Source: Irpex lacteus
Taxonomy: Eukaryota; Basidiomycota; Agaricomycetes; Polyporales; Irpicaceae
Length of the DNA stretch: 64,000 bases
NCBI GenBank assembly: GCA_001986395.2
Contig: MQVO02000022.1
Span: forward strand, 1 to 64,000
Reading direction: 5' to 3'
Below the pieces are notes generated by a model that ran no database searches, was not told where the DNA came from, and saw only the letters and a program-made list of their open reading frames with translations. This document shows, in pieces, positions 12,505 to 27,025 of this stretch (position 1 is the first letter of the stretch; the number at the start of each line of letters is the position of its first letter). A program made the position numbers and the translations under genes.

Positions 12505-15500
12505 GGATTCACAGGACGCGGCCAAGACGGGCGTGCACGTTCTCCGCGCAGGGGCAGCGGCAAGAATCGCAATTCGCAAGCACACAGCACAGCTCTATCC
12601 ATCTCGTCAATCTTCGAATCAGCAACGTGGAATGGACACAGGATGGCATATCGACATCTCGTCTCCTGCCAATGACAGCGCAGCCGAAACTGAATGCAGC
12701 AGGCAACAATGCCAATTGATCCTGATCCTAGTTCACCGACACTCCTCTCCCCTCTGCTATCGTGGCCTGGAGGCTACGTGATTGGTCGGAGCCGCCCAAT
12801 AAGTGAGCGTCCCTTGATTGCACGGACCACCGATACGAAGTCTGCAGTACGTATATACGTGCGCTTGCACGCAAAGAGTCCGAGGAGCGGGATGTGCGAT
12901 AAACGATATGCGGTTGCGAGACGTCGAAACGTTTCGCCTACGCAAGGAATCCCATGTTCGAAACCCAAAGGAGACGCGACAGTTTGCAATATAGACACGC
13001 GAAGAGTGCGGGGGTTACGACCTGGTCGGATTGAACGGAGTACACACCTGTATGTAGTTCTGTCGCCGGGGCGCTCAAACGTCTCGGAGTTTGTGGCCAA
13101 AGGAGCACACGTACAACAGGTCCCAGGGGAGAGAGTTCGAGCTTATGAGGCTGACTGAACGCAAAACGCTAGGGCACGGACAGAATCCTTGTTCAAAGCC
13201 AACTGCAAGCGTCTGGAAGGTGGGTCTAGCTGTGATTGAAACATGAACGTAAACGTGAGTGAACAGAGGGATATGATATGCCTCCTGTTCTTCTGGCGTC
13301 AGAGAAATAATATTGGCAACGTACGTGTAGAAGTCTCCTATCCCTGCGTACTGTCGTATCCAAACAACTAGATCCTACCAATAAGGCTTGGACGTTGAGC
13401 GTCGAGTCGACAAAGTTTCGAGTTTGGCAAACGTTCGGTTTCCGAGTGGCGCCGCAGGAGTCCGGAGGAGGAAACAGTCCGGGGGAATGCAAATTACTCT
13501 CGGATAGCCTGAGAGGATCTGTCAATTGCCCTGTTCGGTCTTCTTGAGTTGAGGCTACACTCGTATGCAATGTTTCCCGAGAGATCAGAAAAGTAGAAGT
13601 CAACGAGGAGGCTGACAAGAGGCTGGCCGGAGAAGGTGAGGCTAAGAGACAGAGCACGACAAAACCTTCCGTACATCGATCGCGCTTGTCTGCTCCTTAT
13701 AGATCATCTCGCCCAACCTTCCCCGCCCCTGTCTGTCAGCTCCATTTTCGAGCATTCGAGCCTCCTCAGGCAGACCATATGACCCCGGTCCCACGAAATA
13801 TTCATGCTACAGCAGCTGCCACATATGTAGTGTTCACGCTTTGAATCGAAGAGGACAATAAGATCAGATTCCCTGTTGTTCTCAATGAACCATTTCTCCG
13901 ATGTCCTGAGGTCTTGTTACTTACTGTATGCATATGCCCTCCTCAGGAGGGCTACAAAGTAGCCACACGATACTTGTACGTATGCTGCCAGCGTAACAAT
14001 TGCTCTTCCAGAGATCATCGAGGCGACAACTTGCAAGTCCATTTTTCACATGCGAGTGCCTTTTCTGCTTGGCGCTCATCTGCTCTTCCATCATCATTCT
14101 CTTCAGCGTTGATCATGAAGCACGACCGGTGATATTCCTTACAATCTCAACGCCAGTTATTCAGAAATCGCTCTTTGCGCCACGGTGGCCATGGAAAGAA
14201 AACTGATAAAGAATGCTCACACTTCCAGACAGGGGAGCGCTGCCGGCAGCGTCGGGTACATTCCAAAGTTCTGTTGCAATGCCTGAATTTGATGGCATGC
14301 CACTGGCAGAAGAATATGCACAATGCACATTGCAACGCGGCCGACGGGGACGCGTACGAAACCCGTTTACTTAGCACTAGGGCCACGGCCACAGGGACGC
14401 GATAGGATGGTGAAGGAAAGCCAGCGAGCAAGTTGAGGGCCGTGCCGACTAACGTCTGTAATCAGGGTAAGTGCCCGAACCTTGACTCTGGAAGAAGACT
14501 AAGAACCTTCTCGTAGGTACTACTGAAAGCACATCATAGATAGCGAAACATAACTCTATCTAGGGCCTACTTTGGAACGAATTGAAATGTCGACATCCAA
14601 GAGCGCTATATGATAGTACGCAAGCTGCCTGTCTCTCGACGTATTGGCTCTCCTGAACGCCTGCTTCAGCGTCGGCGGTAGCAACCACCACTAGGCAATA
14701 CATGGCAGGTCTTAGCATAGAATGGAAGCTTGTTCTATTGCTGGCTCATCGCGGCATTATTAGTGTATGGATAGGGGTTATCAATGAGTTTGGAAGTGTC
14801 AAGGACACAACCTATCTACACGGTACTAGGCAGTGCCTATGTCCGACATGATAGAAGGGATAGAGGATGACTGACCTGTTTTTACGCAGCGCTCACACAA
14901 CACATCTTACAGAGACTGCTATTTGATAAATAAACGTTATGTGCTGCTGTTGCCGTCCACCGCAACCTCATGTACATCCATGTACGTACTACACGTACGT
15001 ACACTTTTCAGCCTTATCATTGCATCTTACAACGATTCTGGACTATACTCGCTATATGCGTCCCGTCGACTTTCAGGCACGATATCCTTGACCCTGCAGT
15101 ATTTAACTCGAGTCCTCTACTAGTAAGTGTCGGTCTGCTATACTATTGGTCTACACGTCTTGACTTTGTTATAGCTTCGGGTTTATCTATTTCAGCGGCC
15201 GATGAACCCGCGATACCCCGCGATATGTTATCTCGTAAACATTGTTTACAGGCTTAGCAATGGCTGTCCTGTATACACCGTTTGCCGATGGCTGCTACTG
15301 CGGCACCACAGGACGATCCCGCTAGCTCGGACTTGTATCTACACTCGAAGTACATTATGGCAATAGACTTATCTTTCGGGTTTTGTGCTGGTCAAACTGG
15401 TGGCCATGCAGAGTTTGCTAGCGCGATTGCGAACGAGCCTGCGGTCTCAAACCACACTTCCTTCCTTTTCAGGCAATGCTCTCTTTTCACCTTCCTCGGC

Positions 15501-16344
15501 TACTATTGCCGCAATGGCTCTCGCTATCACGTACCTTGCTATCCTCTGAGTCAAGTCTTTACAAGCTTCGAGCATGACTCTTGTTGCTGCTATGTACGTT
15601 TTCTACTGGGTATGCCTATACATGGATCCCATCTATTCCCGCAGCCGGAATTTGAGTCATGGTCACCGCACAGTTCGCGGGGTTACCCACCCCTCACAAA
15701 CGCCAGTATGGTCACCTCGGCATGCGCTCACCGACTCAAACGCCATCGCCACTCATTCGGGCTCCACAGCGCCGCCGCTCGTCATACATTCATGTCACTC
15801 CAGGACTGCCAAGCAGTCCCACGGCGCATACGCACTGATACTGCGGCTGATGTGTTTGGATTAGTGTAGTTTACTAGTGTGAGTGCAGGGTAAGTATTGT
15901 GAATAGACGATATCATGCACCCCAGCTCTGACTGTGATGCGCACAGTTATTGACAAGTGATGAGAACGCGAGAATGCTGAGTTGTACCACTGACTGAGCC
16001 GATGACCAGCTGCAAGATACTGAAGGTAAGAAATAATACAATCCATTGCGATTCGTATGCATACACGGCCAGAACTAAAGCTACAACAGTGTATAGAGTC
16101 CATATCTGAGACAAAGAAAGAGGTAACGCGTAAGGAAGGATAGGGTACAGGAGAGTTTGATATGCATACGTAGAAAGGTCGGTAGCGCGGTCGGATAGCG
16201 GGATGAGGGATCGACGAAAACTGGAAACGTAAAGACAGAAAGACGCTGCAACAATGATATCACGACGAAACAACAAAAAGACATGCTAACCAACAAAAAC
16301 GATGCGCATACACCCTCGAAGAACTGACAACACAGATTGAACGC
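12505..16344. other. long gene-poor region, no supported gene
   Basis: Nearly 4 kb without a gene I can support. Open frames of 100-195 codons occur (for example plus strand 12694-13158 and 15288-15869, minus strand 15947-16276). They lack recognisable motifs, several have no ATG start, and they overlap each other in different frames. Around 15470-15690 one plus-strand frame gives short hydrophobic stretches, interrupted by a stop, that could be remnants of a membrane protein gene. The left edge probably includes promoter sequence for the small gene at 12263. The right edge includes the 3' UTR of the large minus-strand gene ending at 16345. Confidence 0.45.
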
Positions 16345-19300
16345 TTACGCGAAACCCTGCTCCTTTTCGAACCTCTCGACAGCGCCATCATCATCGACAC
16401 GGGCGTACACCATAGCGGCCATAGCTTCGACGCTTTTCGTTGCCTCCAGGCCAGGCCTCACGGTTGTACAGATTGTCTGCGCGGACGATAGTAACGACGG
16501 TTGGAGGAACTTGTTGAGAGTAGGAGGACGAGCGAGAACTCTTTCTGCAGGCGCAGACGCAGAAGTTTCCCTACGTTTACCCTTGCCCCTCTTCCTACCA
16601 CCTGGACTAGCCGCGGAAGAAGACGGTCCTGCAGCTTGAGCGGACGAGGAGGCAGGTGACTCTTGTTCTGGAAGTGGGATCTGATGACGAGTGGGTCGTC
16701 CCCGCTGAACTGGGGGTGTACCTGCACGAGGAGAAGCAAAGGAAGTCGAGCTTTCCCCGATCACAGCCGACTGTGAGGCACATCGCCTGTGCGCACCGAA
16801 GGCGGGTGTAGAGACAGGAAGTGCTTGGTCCTCTTGTACCCTTTCGCGCACCCAGGTGCTGTGAGGTTTTGGTGAGGCAGAGGGAGATCTGCCCCGACCT
16901 GCGCCAGGGACTTCCTTGGGCTTCTGACCAAGCGGGAGGATGGAATGAAGCATCTGATGAGCCGTCGGGCTATGAAAGACCATAAATATTTGTTCGACCT
17001 TTGTGTAACAATGACTAGGAAATGAAGAAAGTACGTACTTTTGGATGGAACCCAGAGAACGCCGCGTCTTCAGGTGATGGGTAGCAGGCTGTGCCTTGAG
17101 GTTGGCACCATTGACCGCTATGTCCATCCCACCACGACTTCGGTTCAGGTCTATCAACGACTGTGTTCGGTTCAAACCTTTCGTGGGTTCAAACGATCCT
17201 GCAACTGAGACTGAAGATACACTAGCTGGAGACGCCGTGGGCGAGGGGCTGACACCCCTACGACTGATGCTCGCATACGTCTTTTCCGCAGTGTATCTGT
17301 GTAAATATCATAGGTCAGCAATCGAAACACTGCAAAGAAGACCACGTACAGTAGAGGTGCATATACCCCTATGAAATTGGCCCGTGATAAGCCATACCCA
17401 TGAGGACGTTGCGGAGTGCTAGGAGTCGGAGCCAGAGAACTACGCCTTCTCCGATGTTGCTTGGGACGCTTCGCCGCCGCCTTCAGCAGCTGAGCCTCTG
17501 CAAAGGACAAGCGATCCCATGCAGTCGCTTGGTAGAGCGCACACGCAGAGTCATCTGGAAGGATAAGACCATAGTTACCACACACTCTTGAGAAGTCCTG
17601 AGCTTGCTCTGCCGTAAGAGAGAACGGCGTTACGCCAACCATAGCCTCAAACCGAACTTGCTCGCATTGTGCGATAGACTCTGACGACGCTCTTTGATGA
17701 TCCGAAGCGCTGTTCTCCTCCAGGTTCACCTCGACTTCGCTGGACGAGGAGGAATCCGAGGGCCTAACGGGGGAAGAGGCTAAGAAAGGGTCATCACAGA
17801 TACTACCAGAGTCGACAGATTGTTGGGTGACAGCCGTAGATCTTTGACATACGACGCTGAACTGCTCATGTAGCGCAACGTTCAGGAGTGTCCAGTCCCA
17901 GTCATCTATATCTTCGTCAATGGCCTCCACAGCGGCCAGCTCCTTGCGAATCAAAGGGAATTCCGCCGGCAATGTCGAAGAGTTAAAGACCTCGAAGTCA
18001 GGATCTGCTTCATCCTGTGGACTGTGGATATCTTCAGGGTTTGTGGAAAACGCACCCCCAAGCTCATGAGGAGTCAGAAGCGGAGGCGACTCGCAGTCCG
18101 GGTTGGGAGATAAGACAAGCAAAGGCGGGTCCTCTAGACGCACTGCTGGAGAGTTCGGCGCTGAGATATGCTCTTGGGAGAGTTCTGAATCCTCTATGAT
18201 GGCAAAAAGAGGGCTACCATGCTCGTAACGAGGGAAGGAAGAGGATCCAATATCTATACCAAGCCCAGAAGAGTCGCCGTCGCAAGTATCAGAGCCCAGT
18301 GCCTCATTAGCAAGATCCTTAGCTTGTACACTGTCCTCTGCGCCAGCAGACTCGGAGAGCGTGTCAAGGTCAATCGAGATACTTGGAACAACCAGAACAG
18401 GCTCGTCTTCACGGTTGCGACCAGTGAGAACAGATGAGTCGGCAGAGACATCGGAAGAGGTATCACGGCCAGCGTCGATAGGCAACACTGCATGTTCAGA
18501 GGCCATGGAAGGATTGCTATCGAGAATCTTCGAGGAACCGTCTAGATGAGCCACAGAAGCATGGAGAGAGCTGCCCTGACTAGGCTGCAGATCAGTGGAA
18601 GCAGATTCCATGGTTGACTGAGGTGGATCTGCCGTTGTTGCAGATGGTGATTGAAGGTCGGGGCTGGTCAAAGGGGATACGACGAGGCTTATCTCTTGAG
18701 CTTCAGCAGGACGAGATTTGGGAGCTGCAAAAAATTCTCCAAGGTCGAACTGTACAGACGCTTCGGAAGCAACCCCAAAACCAGCATGTTCGGGTCCGTC
18801 AAGCTGAAGCGCACTGACACTCGAGCCACCTGCAGCCGCATCTGAGGCACCGTCTTGAGGCCGGGCTGGAGGTGAAGCAAAGAACTCTCCGAGATCAAAC
18901 TGAAGAACAGATGGTTCTGAGGCTAGAGCATGCGATGAAGCGGGTTCCGCAGATACCTGTGGTAAGGGAGGCACTTCCGGGGTATTTGTTTCTCGAGGCG
19001 CGTCAAAGTCCTCGTAAGACGAAGTAGAAGCTTCCTGTGCATCGGTAGTAGCGGCCGAGTTCAACGCTGGTGCAGACCCACTTTCGGAAAGAGATTCCTC
19101 GCTGAGTGCTCCGCCAGCTTCAAGGCTCATGGGCTCTGCTACAGATGGACCCGTTTCCTCATCGAGGTCCGAGAGTAATGAGCCCTCCTCGTTCTCCGGG
19201 TCGCCTGTCACACTCGACACTGCTGAAATGACCGAGCTAGTCTCGCTCTCAATAGATTCGCCTGCATTGTCAGATCCTTGTTCGCCTGCATCACTGACCA

Positions 19301-19928
19301 TAGTCATATTAGCAGTTGAAGAGAAGTGCCCACGCGAGGACGTCCGTCGAGGGAAACCAGCGATGTAGGGATAGAAGACATCCAAACGGGAGATGGACTC
19401 GAGTGCAAAGCTTGTAGAGCTATTGAGAGCCAGCCGTGTGGCATGAAGTACCGATGTCATAGAGAGCGGTTCTGGAGTTGAGGGAGGATATTCTTCGATC
19501 TCTTCGTATTCTTCCGAAAAAGCCAAGTCGAGTAAGTTCCTCCGAGGCAAAATAGTACGCCGCCGTGTCATGTACGAAGAACAAAGATACCAAGCTAAGC
19601 GAACGAAACAGAAGAGCATGACAGTTGGAAGCACCAGTATCAGGTACCAGTTGAACCCATACACAGGCGAATCAGGTGGTATCCAGGTCGTGTGGAACCG
19701 ACTTCCGGTGTATATGAACGGCTCTTCGTCATTTTGCGCGGATTCATCCGCAGTGGGAGGCGGCTCGGTATACGATATAGTATGAGAGGGAGGAGGGGCA
19801 GGGAGGAGATGACGAACAGCTACAAACGAGAGTAACTGTCGAGTTAACCGTCCTAGGCCGAAGTAGTCGGCCAAAAAGGCCAAAATTGAGGAAGTCAGAA
19901 ATGATACTAGGTTTTCTTTGAGATTCAT
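16345..19928 (-). CDS. large Ser/acidic-rich membrane-anchored protein of unknown function
   Basis: This is an unrecognised protein of roughly 1150 residues. Two long open frames join across an intron at about 17345-17290 (donor GTACGT, branch CTGAC, acceptor ACACAG). A second, frame-preserving intron at about 17035-16967 follows. The N-terminus has two hydrophobic segments, LVSFLTSSILAFLADYFGL near residues 8-26 and WYLILVLPTVMLFCFVRLAWYL near 90-112, so the protein is probably membrane-anchored with a long cytosolic tail. The tail is a very long disordered Ser/Glu/Asp/Pro region with two copies of FDLGEFFA-x-P. A helical patch (FSLTAEQAQDFSRVCGNYG...LSFAEAQLLKAAAKRPK) then leads to an Arg/Lys run, a second basic disordered part and a compact C-terminus (NKFLQPSLL...AMAAMVYARVDDD). 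I start at 19928 (MNLKENL). A further upstream in-frame codon is inside what looks like a 5'-UTR intron with a GTGAGT donor. It is divergent from the F-BAR gene. Confidence 0.72.
18709..18905 (-). repeat. two coding copies of the FDLGEFFA-x-P motif
   Basis: Within the disordered tail of the large membrane protein, the motif F-D-L-G-E-F-F-A followed by S/A-P-x-x-RP occurs twice, about 50 residues apart. Each copy is preceded by a Ser/Val/Gln segment. Aromatic-acidic short motifs of this kind in a disordered chain are typical of docking peptides. The partner is unknown. Confidence 0.6.
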
Positions 19929-20003
19929 TGTCGCCGCTAGGTATCGCAGAAAAACAGAAACGAGGGTCAAGGAGGTAAGGGAGAGAGAACGAGTTGTACA
20001 CAA

Positions 20004-20431
20004 CGCCGCAAGAGGAAGTACTCACGTCATTCTCCGATTCAAATTGTGGGGCGCGTTTGAATCGCCGCGAATTTAATGAAGGGCGGAATTTCAATTCTAT
20101 CTCGCCAGAAGATTACCGCATAGTCCTACAGTGGCTACAGCATTATCTCACCTCTGTTTGTGACCTCTGAACACGCAGATAATCTCTCGGTTCTCGCTCA
20201 CTATATACACCACTTTGCGGCAGTACCCCCGCTCACGCTTTCCGCACCTGACGCACGACACTTGATATCAAGATCTGAAACGGTCGGGCGTGACCTTTGC
20301 GCGCACAGCATCACCCATATCGTTTGCGTTCGACTTGGCCTCATCGCTCTCACAGCCTGTGCAAGCTGTCTCTTTTACTCTTGAACCTCTACCATCTCGA
20401 CTTCTGGCGATAGAGAAGTCTCCTATCCATT
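20004..20431. promoter_or_regulatory. shared divergent promoter region
   Basis: The gap lies between the minus-strand membrane protein and the plus-strand F-BAR gene. It must contain both 5' UTRs and promoters. A likely 5'-UTR intron of the minus gene begins at a GTGAGT donor near 20026. It would leave a short upstream frame in the leader: an ATG at 20094, and after splicing a stop about 26 codons later. No clear TATA box was identified. Confidence 0.45.
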
Positions 20432-23400
20432 ATGTCTGCACGGCGGCAAGCGTCGACAACATCACTATCGAAATATGCAAGAGCCTTTTCCCCCGACTTC
20501 TCAGATAACTCGCTTGACTTCTGTAACGCCTTCTGGGGAGCAAACGATGCTGGCGTTGAAGTACTGTTTGCGAGAATGAGGGGAGCAGTAAGGACGACGG
20601 AGGAGCTAAGAAACTTTTGGAAAGAGAGGTACGTACATCTTGGTTCGACTCGCCTCAAGGCATTAACGCATCTTAGGGCGGTAATTGAGGAGCAGTATGC
20701 CAAAAAGCTAGCTGGTCTCGCGAAAATGGCTGTAGGAAGGGACGAAGTCGGGTGAGTTTCCGTTGCATATCTCCCTCGTCATTGCGCTCATTCCAGCAGC
20801 GAGCTTCGCTCATCGCTTGATACTTTGCGCTCCGAAACGGAGAAGCAGGCAAGTTACCACTTGAACTTGGCCCATCATATCAAAACCGAGATCGAATCGT
20901 CGACGACCGCGTATCTAAATCGCCAGTTGCATCATAAGAAGACTCAGCAATCCGCAGTTGAACGGGAGTTCAAGTTGAAACAGCAGCAGGAGGCTCATGT
21001 AAACAGGGCGCGCGAGAAGTACGAGGCGGATTGCATGCGTATAAACTCGTATACGGCACAAGCTACACTCATGCAGGGGAAGGAGTTAGAGAACATTCAA
21101 GCCAAGTTGAAGCGCGCCCAGGCAACAGTTGGCGCCAATGAGCAGGACTTCCAGAAATTCACTCGTATACTGCAGGAGACGACGTTGAAATGGGAGCAAG
21201 ACTGGAAGACGTTCTGTGACAGTTGTCAGGACCTTGAGGAAGAGCGTATGGACTTTATCAAGGATACCTTGTGGACCTACGCCAATGCCGTGTCGACTGC
21301 CTGTGTCAATGACGACGAGGTACGTTATTATTTATGTCCACTGGCGAGATCTTACGTTGAGTATGTTGAGAATGTTAGGCATGCGAGACGATGCGATGCG
21401 GGCTAGAGCAGTTTGAGCCTGTAAGAGATATGGCCAACTTCGTACGCACATACGGTACTGGTAACGCGATCCCTGACCCTCCTCACTTCATCAACTATGC
21501 CGACCCGAACGCTGCCGTCCAACAACGCCCTACCTCTCGACCTGCGCAGTTCCAAAGAGTGACAGAACGCGCACTTCCGATGTTCTCCTCACCGCCACCT
21601 GAAGAACCACAACCCGATGGTGAGCTGGAGAACACTGCTGGTGTGGGAGCTGGGCAGAACCTCGGTCGCACGAGATCGGCTAGTCGTGCAAGCACTCGGG
21701 GCGAGCAGAGATCAGCGGCCGCTATTCCCCCCACAAACGGGCGTAATGGTGCCAGCCGCACTCCAGAACCCCTTGCAGCCCCTGCCGAGAAGACTATGCT
21801 GAAAGTGGGGAATAGAGCGTACGAAGTTGACGTAAATGACGACCCTCAAACTCGATCGACATCGCAGGCGGGCGGGGCAAGTAACGGTGCGCCCCCCACA
21901 GTTGGTGACGAGGATGCGGATCCCTTGGCGCGGCAAATGCTTGAGTTACAACGCAGCTCTACCCGTAAAGGCCCACAGGGCTCACAGCAACCTCCACGCG
22001 GGCAGGCTACGTCTCCAGCCCAGGCTCAGCCAACCCAACGCCCTACTCATAACCCGCAAGACAGTTCGTCAAATCTTTCACCCCCACCTGGCGGTCGCGG
22101 TGGCGGACCTCCGAACAAAGTGGACTACCGCCGCTCTGCGGAGATAGTTGTCGGAACATTACCGCCCAGCATCACAGGATCTCGACCTGCATCTCCCAAC
22201 CCTCCTGCCCCCGTCCTCTCTCGCCCACCGTCAATTGCTGCTCGTGATGACAGTGTCCAAGACGTGCTGAACAACTATCATCAGTCTCTTCCAGGCGAGC
22301 ATAAGACCGTAAGCCGGAGTCGAGCCAGCAGCTACAGTAATCAGAATGTGCCTCCAACGAATGGGCAGACGACGGCGGGCAGAGCAGATACCATGGCAGG
22401 TGTCGGCGCTCAAGGTCGTAGCCCCAGTCCTCAGCCCTTCAGACCACCATCCCGAGCAGCCAGCCCTAATCCTCAGAGGGGAATAAGTCCAAATGCTTCG
22501 TCTGCGGCCAGCCCCGCGAGAAATCCTCCCCAGTGGCAGCAAGGTGCACCTCAGTCACAGCCTCCAGCAACGTCTCAGTCTCGGCGTGACAGCTACCGCG
22601 GCCCACCCATCTCCGCTGTTTCGGCTGCCACCCCTATATCTCTTGTTAACGGCTTTAACAGGCCAGGTCATGGTTCTATCTCTGTACCGGCCCAACAGAT
22701 TCAGAGAGCTCCTAGTCCGAATCATGTGGGCATTGCCCTTGACCCAAGCGGTCGTGTCGCTCATGACGAAATGGCTGAGCGATACAACAATGTCCAGAAC
22801 ATGTACCAGCCTCCACCTTCCGCCGCTCCCCCTCCACCTCCGCAACAGGCCCCGTACGCCCCTCCCGCGCAGCAAGGTCCTCAGCGATCACCGAGCTACC
22901 CGCCACCGAACCAACCCGGTTATGGTCAACCACCGCCCCCCGCTGCAACTCCGTATGGACGGCCCCCACAGAGCTTTGGGCAACAGGCACCTCCTCCACA
23001 GCAGCCCCCCGCACCTGCCCCGCAACAACAGCAACCGTACGGAGCCCAGCAATACGGCTACCCCGCCCAACAAGATTACAACCAAGCCAATGGCGTGCAG
23101 CGGAACGGATCATACAGCACCCCTCAAGGGTACTATCAACAGCAACAACAGCAGCAGCAGCAATACTCTCAGCCTGCGGTTAATCGTGCTCCTTCTCCTC
23201 AACCTCAGCCTGAACCCCAGCCACAACAGCTCTCGCAGATGCCTTCTCCTACAGGTGCTTACACTGACGATGGCCGCCCTATTCTATTCTACGGTACGTT
23301 TATTCGGTATTTGTTGCACGAAATTTTTGCTGATGTTACTCTACAGTGACCGCGATGTATGACTATCAGGCATCCATCCCTGAAGAGTTCGATTTCCAGA

Positions 23401-23525
23401 CGAACGATGTGATCGCGGTCACAGCGACCCCAGAAGACGGCTGGTGGAGTGGGGAGTTGCTCGATGAGGCGAGGAGGCAGCCTGGCCGGCATGTCTTCCC
23501 AAGCAACTTCGTGCAATTGTTCTAA
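20432..23525 (+). CDS. F-BAR and SH3 protein of the Cdc15/Imp2/Hof1 family
   Basis: PCH-family proteins scaffold the contractile ring and septum at the plasma membrane in fungi. The N-terminal 270 or so residues form the F-BAR domain, with FCNAFWGANDAGVEVL, LRNFWKERAVIEEQYAKKLAGLAK and long helices rich in Lys/Gln/Glu. It ends with ERMDFIKDTLWTYANAVSTACVNDDE. A proline/glutamine-rich disordered linker of about 600 residues follows, with many SP/TP sites and a polyglutamine run near 23138-23162. The C-terminal SH3 domain carries the ALYDY-like AMYDYQA, EEFDFQTNDVIAV, DGWWSGEL and FPSNFVQLF. Introns lie near 20629, 20751, 21320 and 23294. The SP-rich linker suggests control by cyclin- or MAP-kinase phosphorylation, as known for Cdc15. 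Length is about 950 residues, similar to fungal orthologs. It cannot be separated into Cdc15 versus Imp2 from the sequence alone. Confidence 0.92.
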
Positions 23526-24938
23526 ACTTGTCCGATGACACCGTATGCGGATCGTACCTTGACCCGACAAGCACCTGACAGTCGTTCCTGCCTCTGATCT
23601 CGACTGCCGCATATACCGTATATCTCTACACTATTTTCGCCTCTTTTCTCTAGGCTTGCGTGTTAGCTGCCGCCTTATGACCATGATGATGAGGTTATTC
23701 TTGAGCCAGTCGTACACTCTCTTGTTGTTGTTTTTTATTTGGCCCTGTTATCGTAACTATTGCTTGTTGCGTCTTCCGCTTCTTCGCTCGACATCTCGCT
23801 GACCAATGGCATTCCATCGTCCCCAGTATACCAGATGCCACCCCGTGATATCGTGGCGGTACCTCAGGCTCAGGAACTTGCCTTTCTTGGCAGTTGCTCG
23901 TATCTTCACGCGGCCCATCGCCGGAGACGAGGTTGGCTGCTTCCATCAGAGGGCGGAGTTCTATTCGATGTTGATGCTCGTTCCCGGCGGTTCGAGTTTG
24001 TGGGGCCCCTGAATTTGACAGGAGGTTTCGACGTCCTCGACTCGGATGTAAGGAAGAGTCTCGACTAGTGCGACTTAACCTGGAGTTGGCTATCCAATAT
24101 CACGTCGATTATTCTTGCGATACCAAGCCTCGCTTCCCTCAAGCAGGTGGGTGCCCTGAAGTTTACTTGCAACCATCTCAACAAATACAATCCTTTGGAG
24201 CGCGGCATAGAAACGACGAGACTGCGGTGAGAGTCGATTGTTCTTCGAACCTGGGCGTACTCTGACGGTGCCGAGGGGGATTAAACCAGTTTCGGGCGAG
24301 GGCTACGATTATTGCCTACTATTTCCTCGAGATGGTACTGTTCTCACAATGATTAGAGATGTCATGTCGTCAGCTGAGCGACCGTAACAGAACGTCCAGT
24401 TGATCGGCCTTCGAGGAAACAGAGATTTGGCGACAATGGCAGATGATCGTGAAGTTCCTCAGCAACGGTGACTTTCGACATCGAAGCTTTGCGGTGATTG
24501 CACCTTTCTTAGTGGCCAAATAAACTCAGAACAAGGCCCCGGTGGCAATGCTACCCTGGAGGGCGTTCCGAGCCGCTTCTCAGCACATGGCTATGACATC
24601 GCGCCATGGATGGAAGCGGTCGAACGGACTTCACTCGTCCACCTACCTTTGGCCTCGGAGAGCACGAGCTCAGCCTCATGACGTGTTGGTGGTGGCTATT
24701 GACCATCTTCTCTAAGGCTGCGCCGTTCGGGATTTATTTATGCACAAATTTTGTAGATCTGCACCGATTCTTGGGTTGCGAAGAGAGGACATGTGAGCTC
24801 CGTGCGCATGCTACCTGTCATCAGGCCGTGTGGCAGCAAAGATCGTGCAATGCGAGCGAGGAAGGAGTGACATCAACGATGAAGATATTAAAGTGAGCAT
24901 TGTGCACTGACCAAACTCATCCTCATCTTTAGCTCAAG
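23526..24938. other. intergenic, glucoamylase upstream region
   Basis: No gene is supported. The left side would be the 3' UTR of the F-BAR gene. The right side is the promoter of the glucoamylase, with AT-rich TATA-like patches at about 24736-24742 (tatttat) and 24884-24890 (atattaa). Short open frames in between lack protein character. In relatives amylolytic promoters are repressed by glucose, but I did not identify specific CreA sites with confidence. Confidence 0.45.

Positions 24939-27025
<2,087 letters not shown>

Noticed and set aside
12940..13010. gttcgaaac sequence resembling a tRNA T-arm.
   Set aside because: The flanking bases do not form a T-stem on either strand, and no acceptor or anticodon stem can be paired.
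15947..16276. Minus-strand frame with three hydrophobic stretches, considered as a small membrane protein or as a further exon of the large gene ending at 16345.
   Set aside because: The frame begins at a non-ATG codon, and the large gene has a natural stop just upstream. Joining through the GTAAGC at its end did not give a sustained frame. It is most likely 3' UTR.
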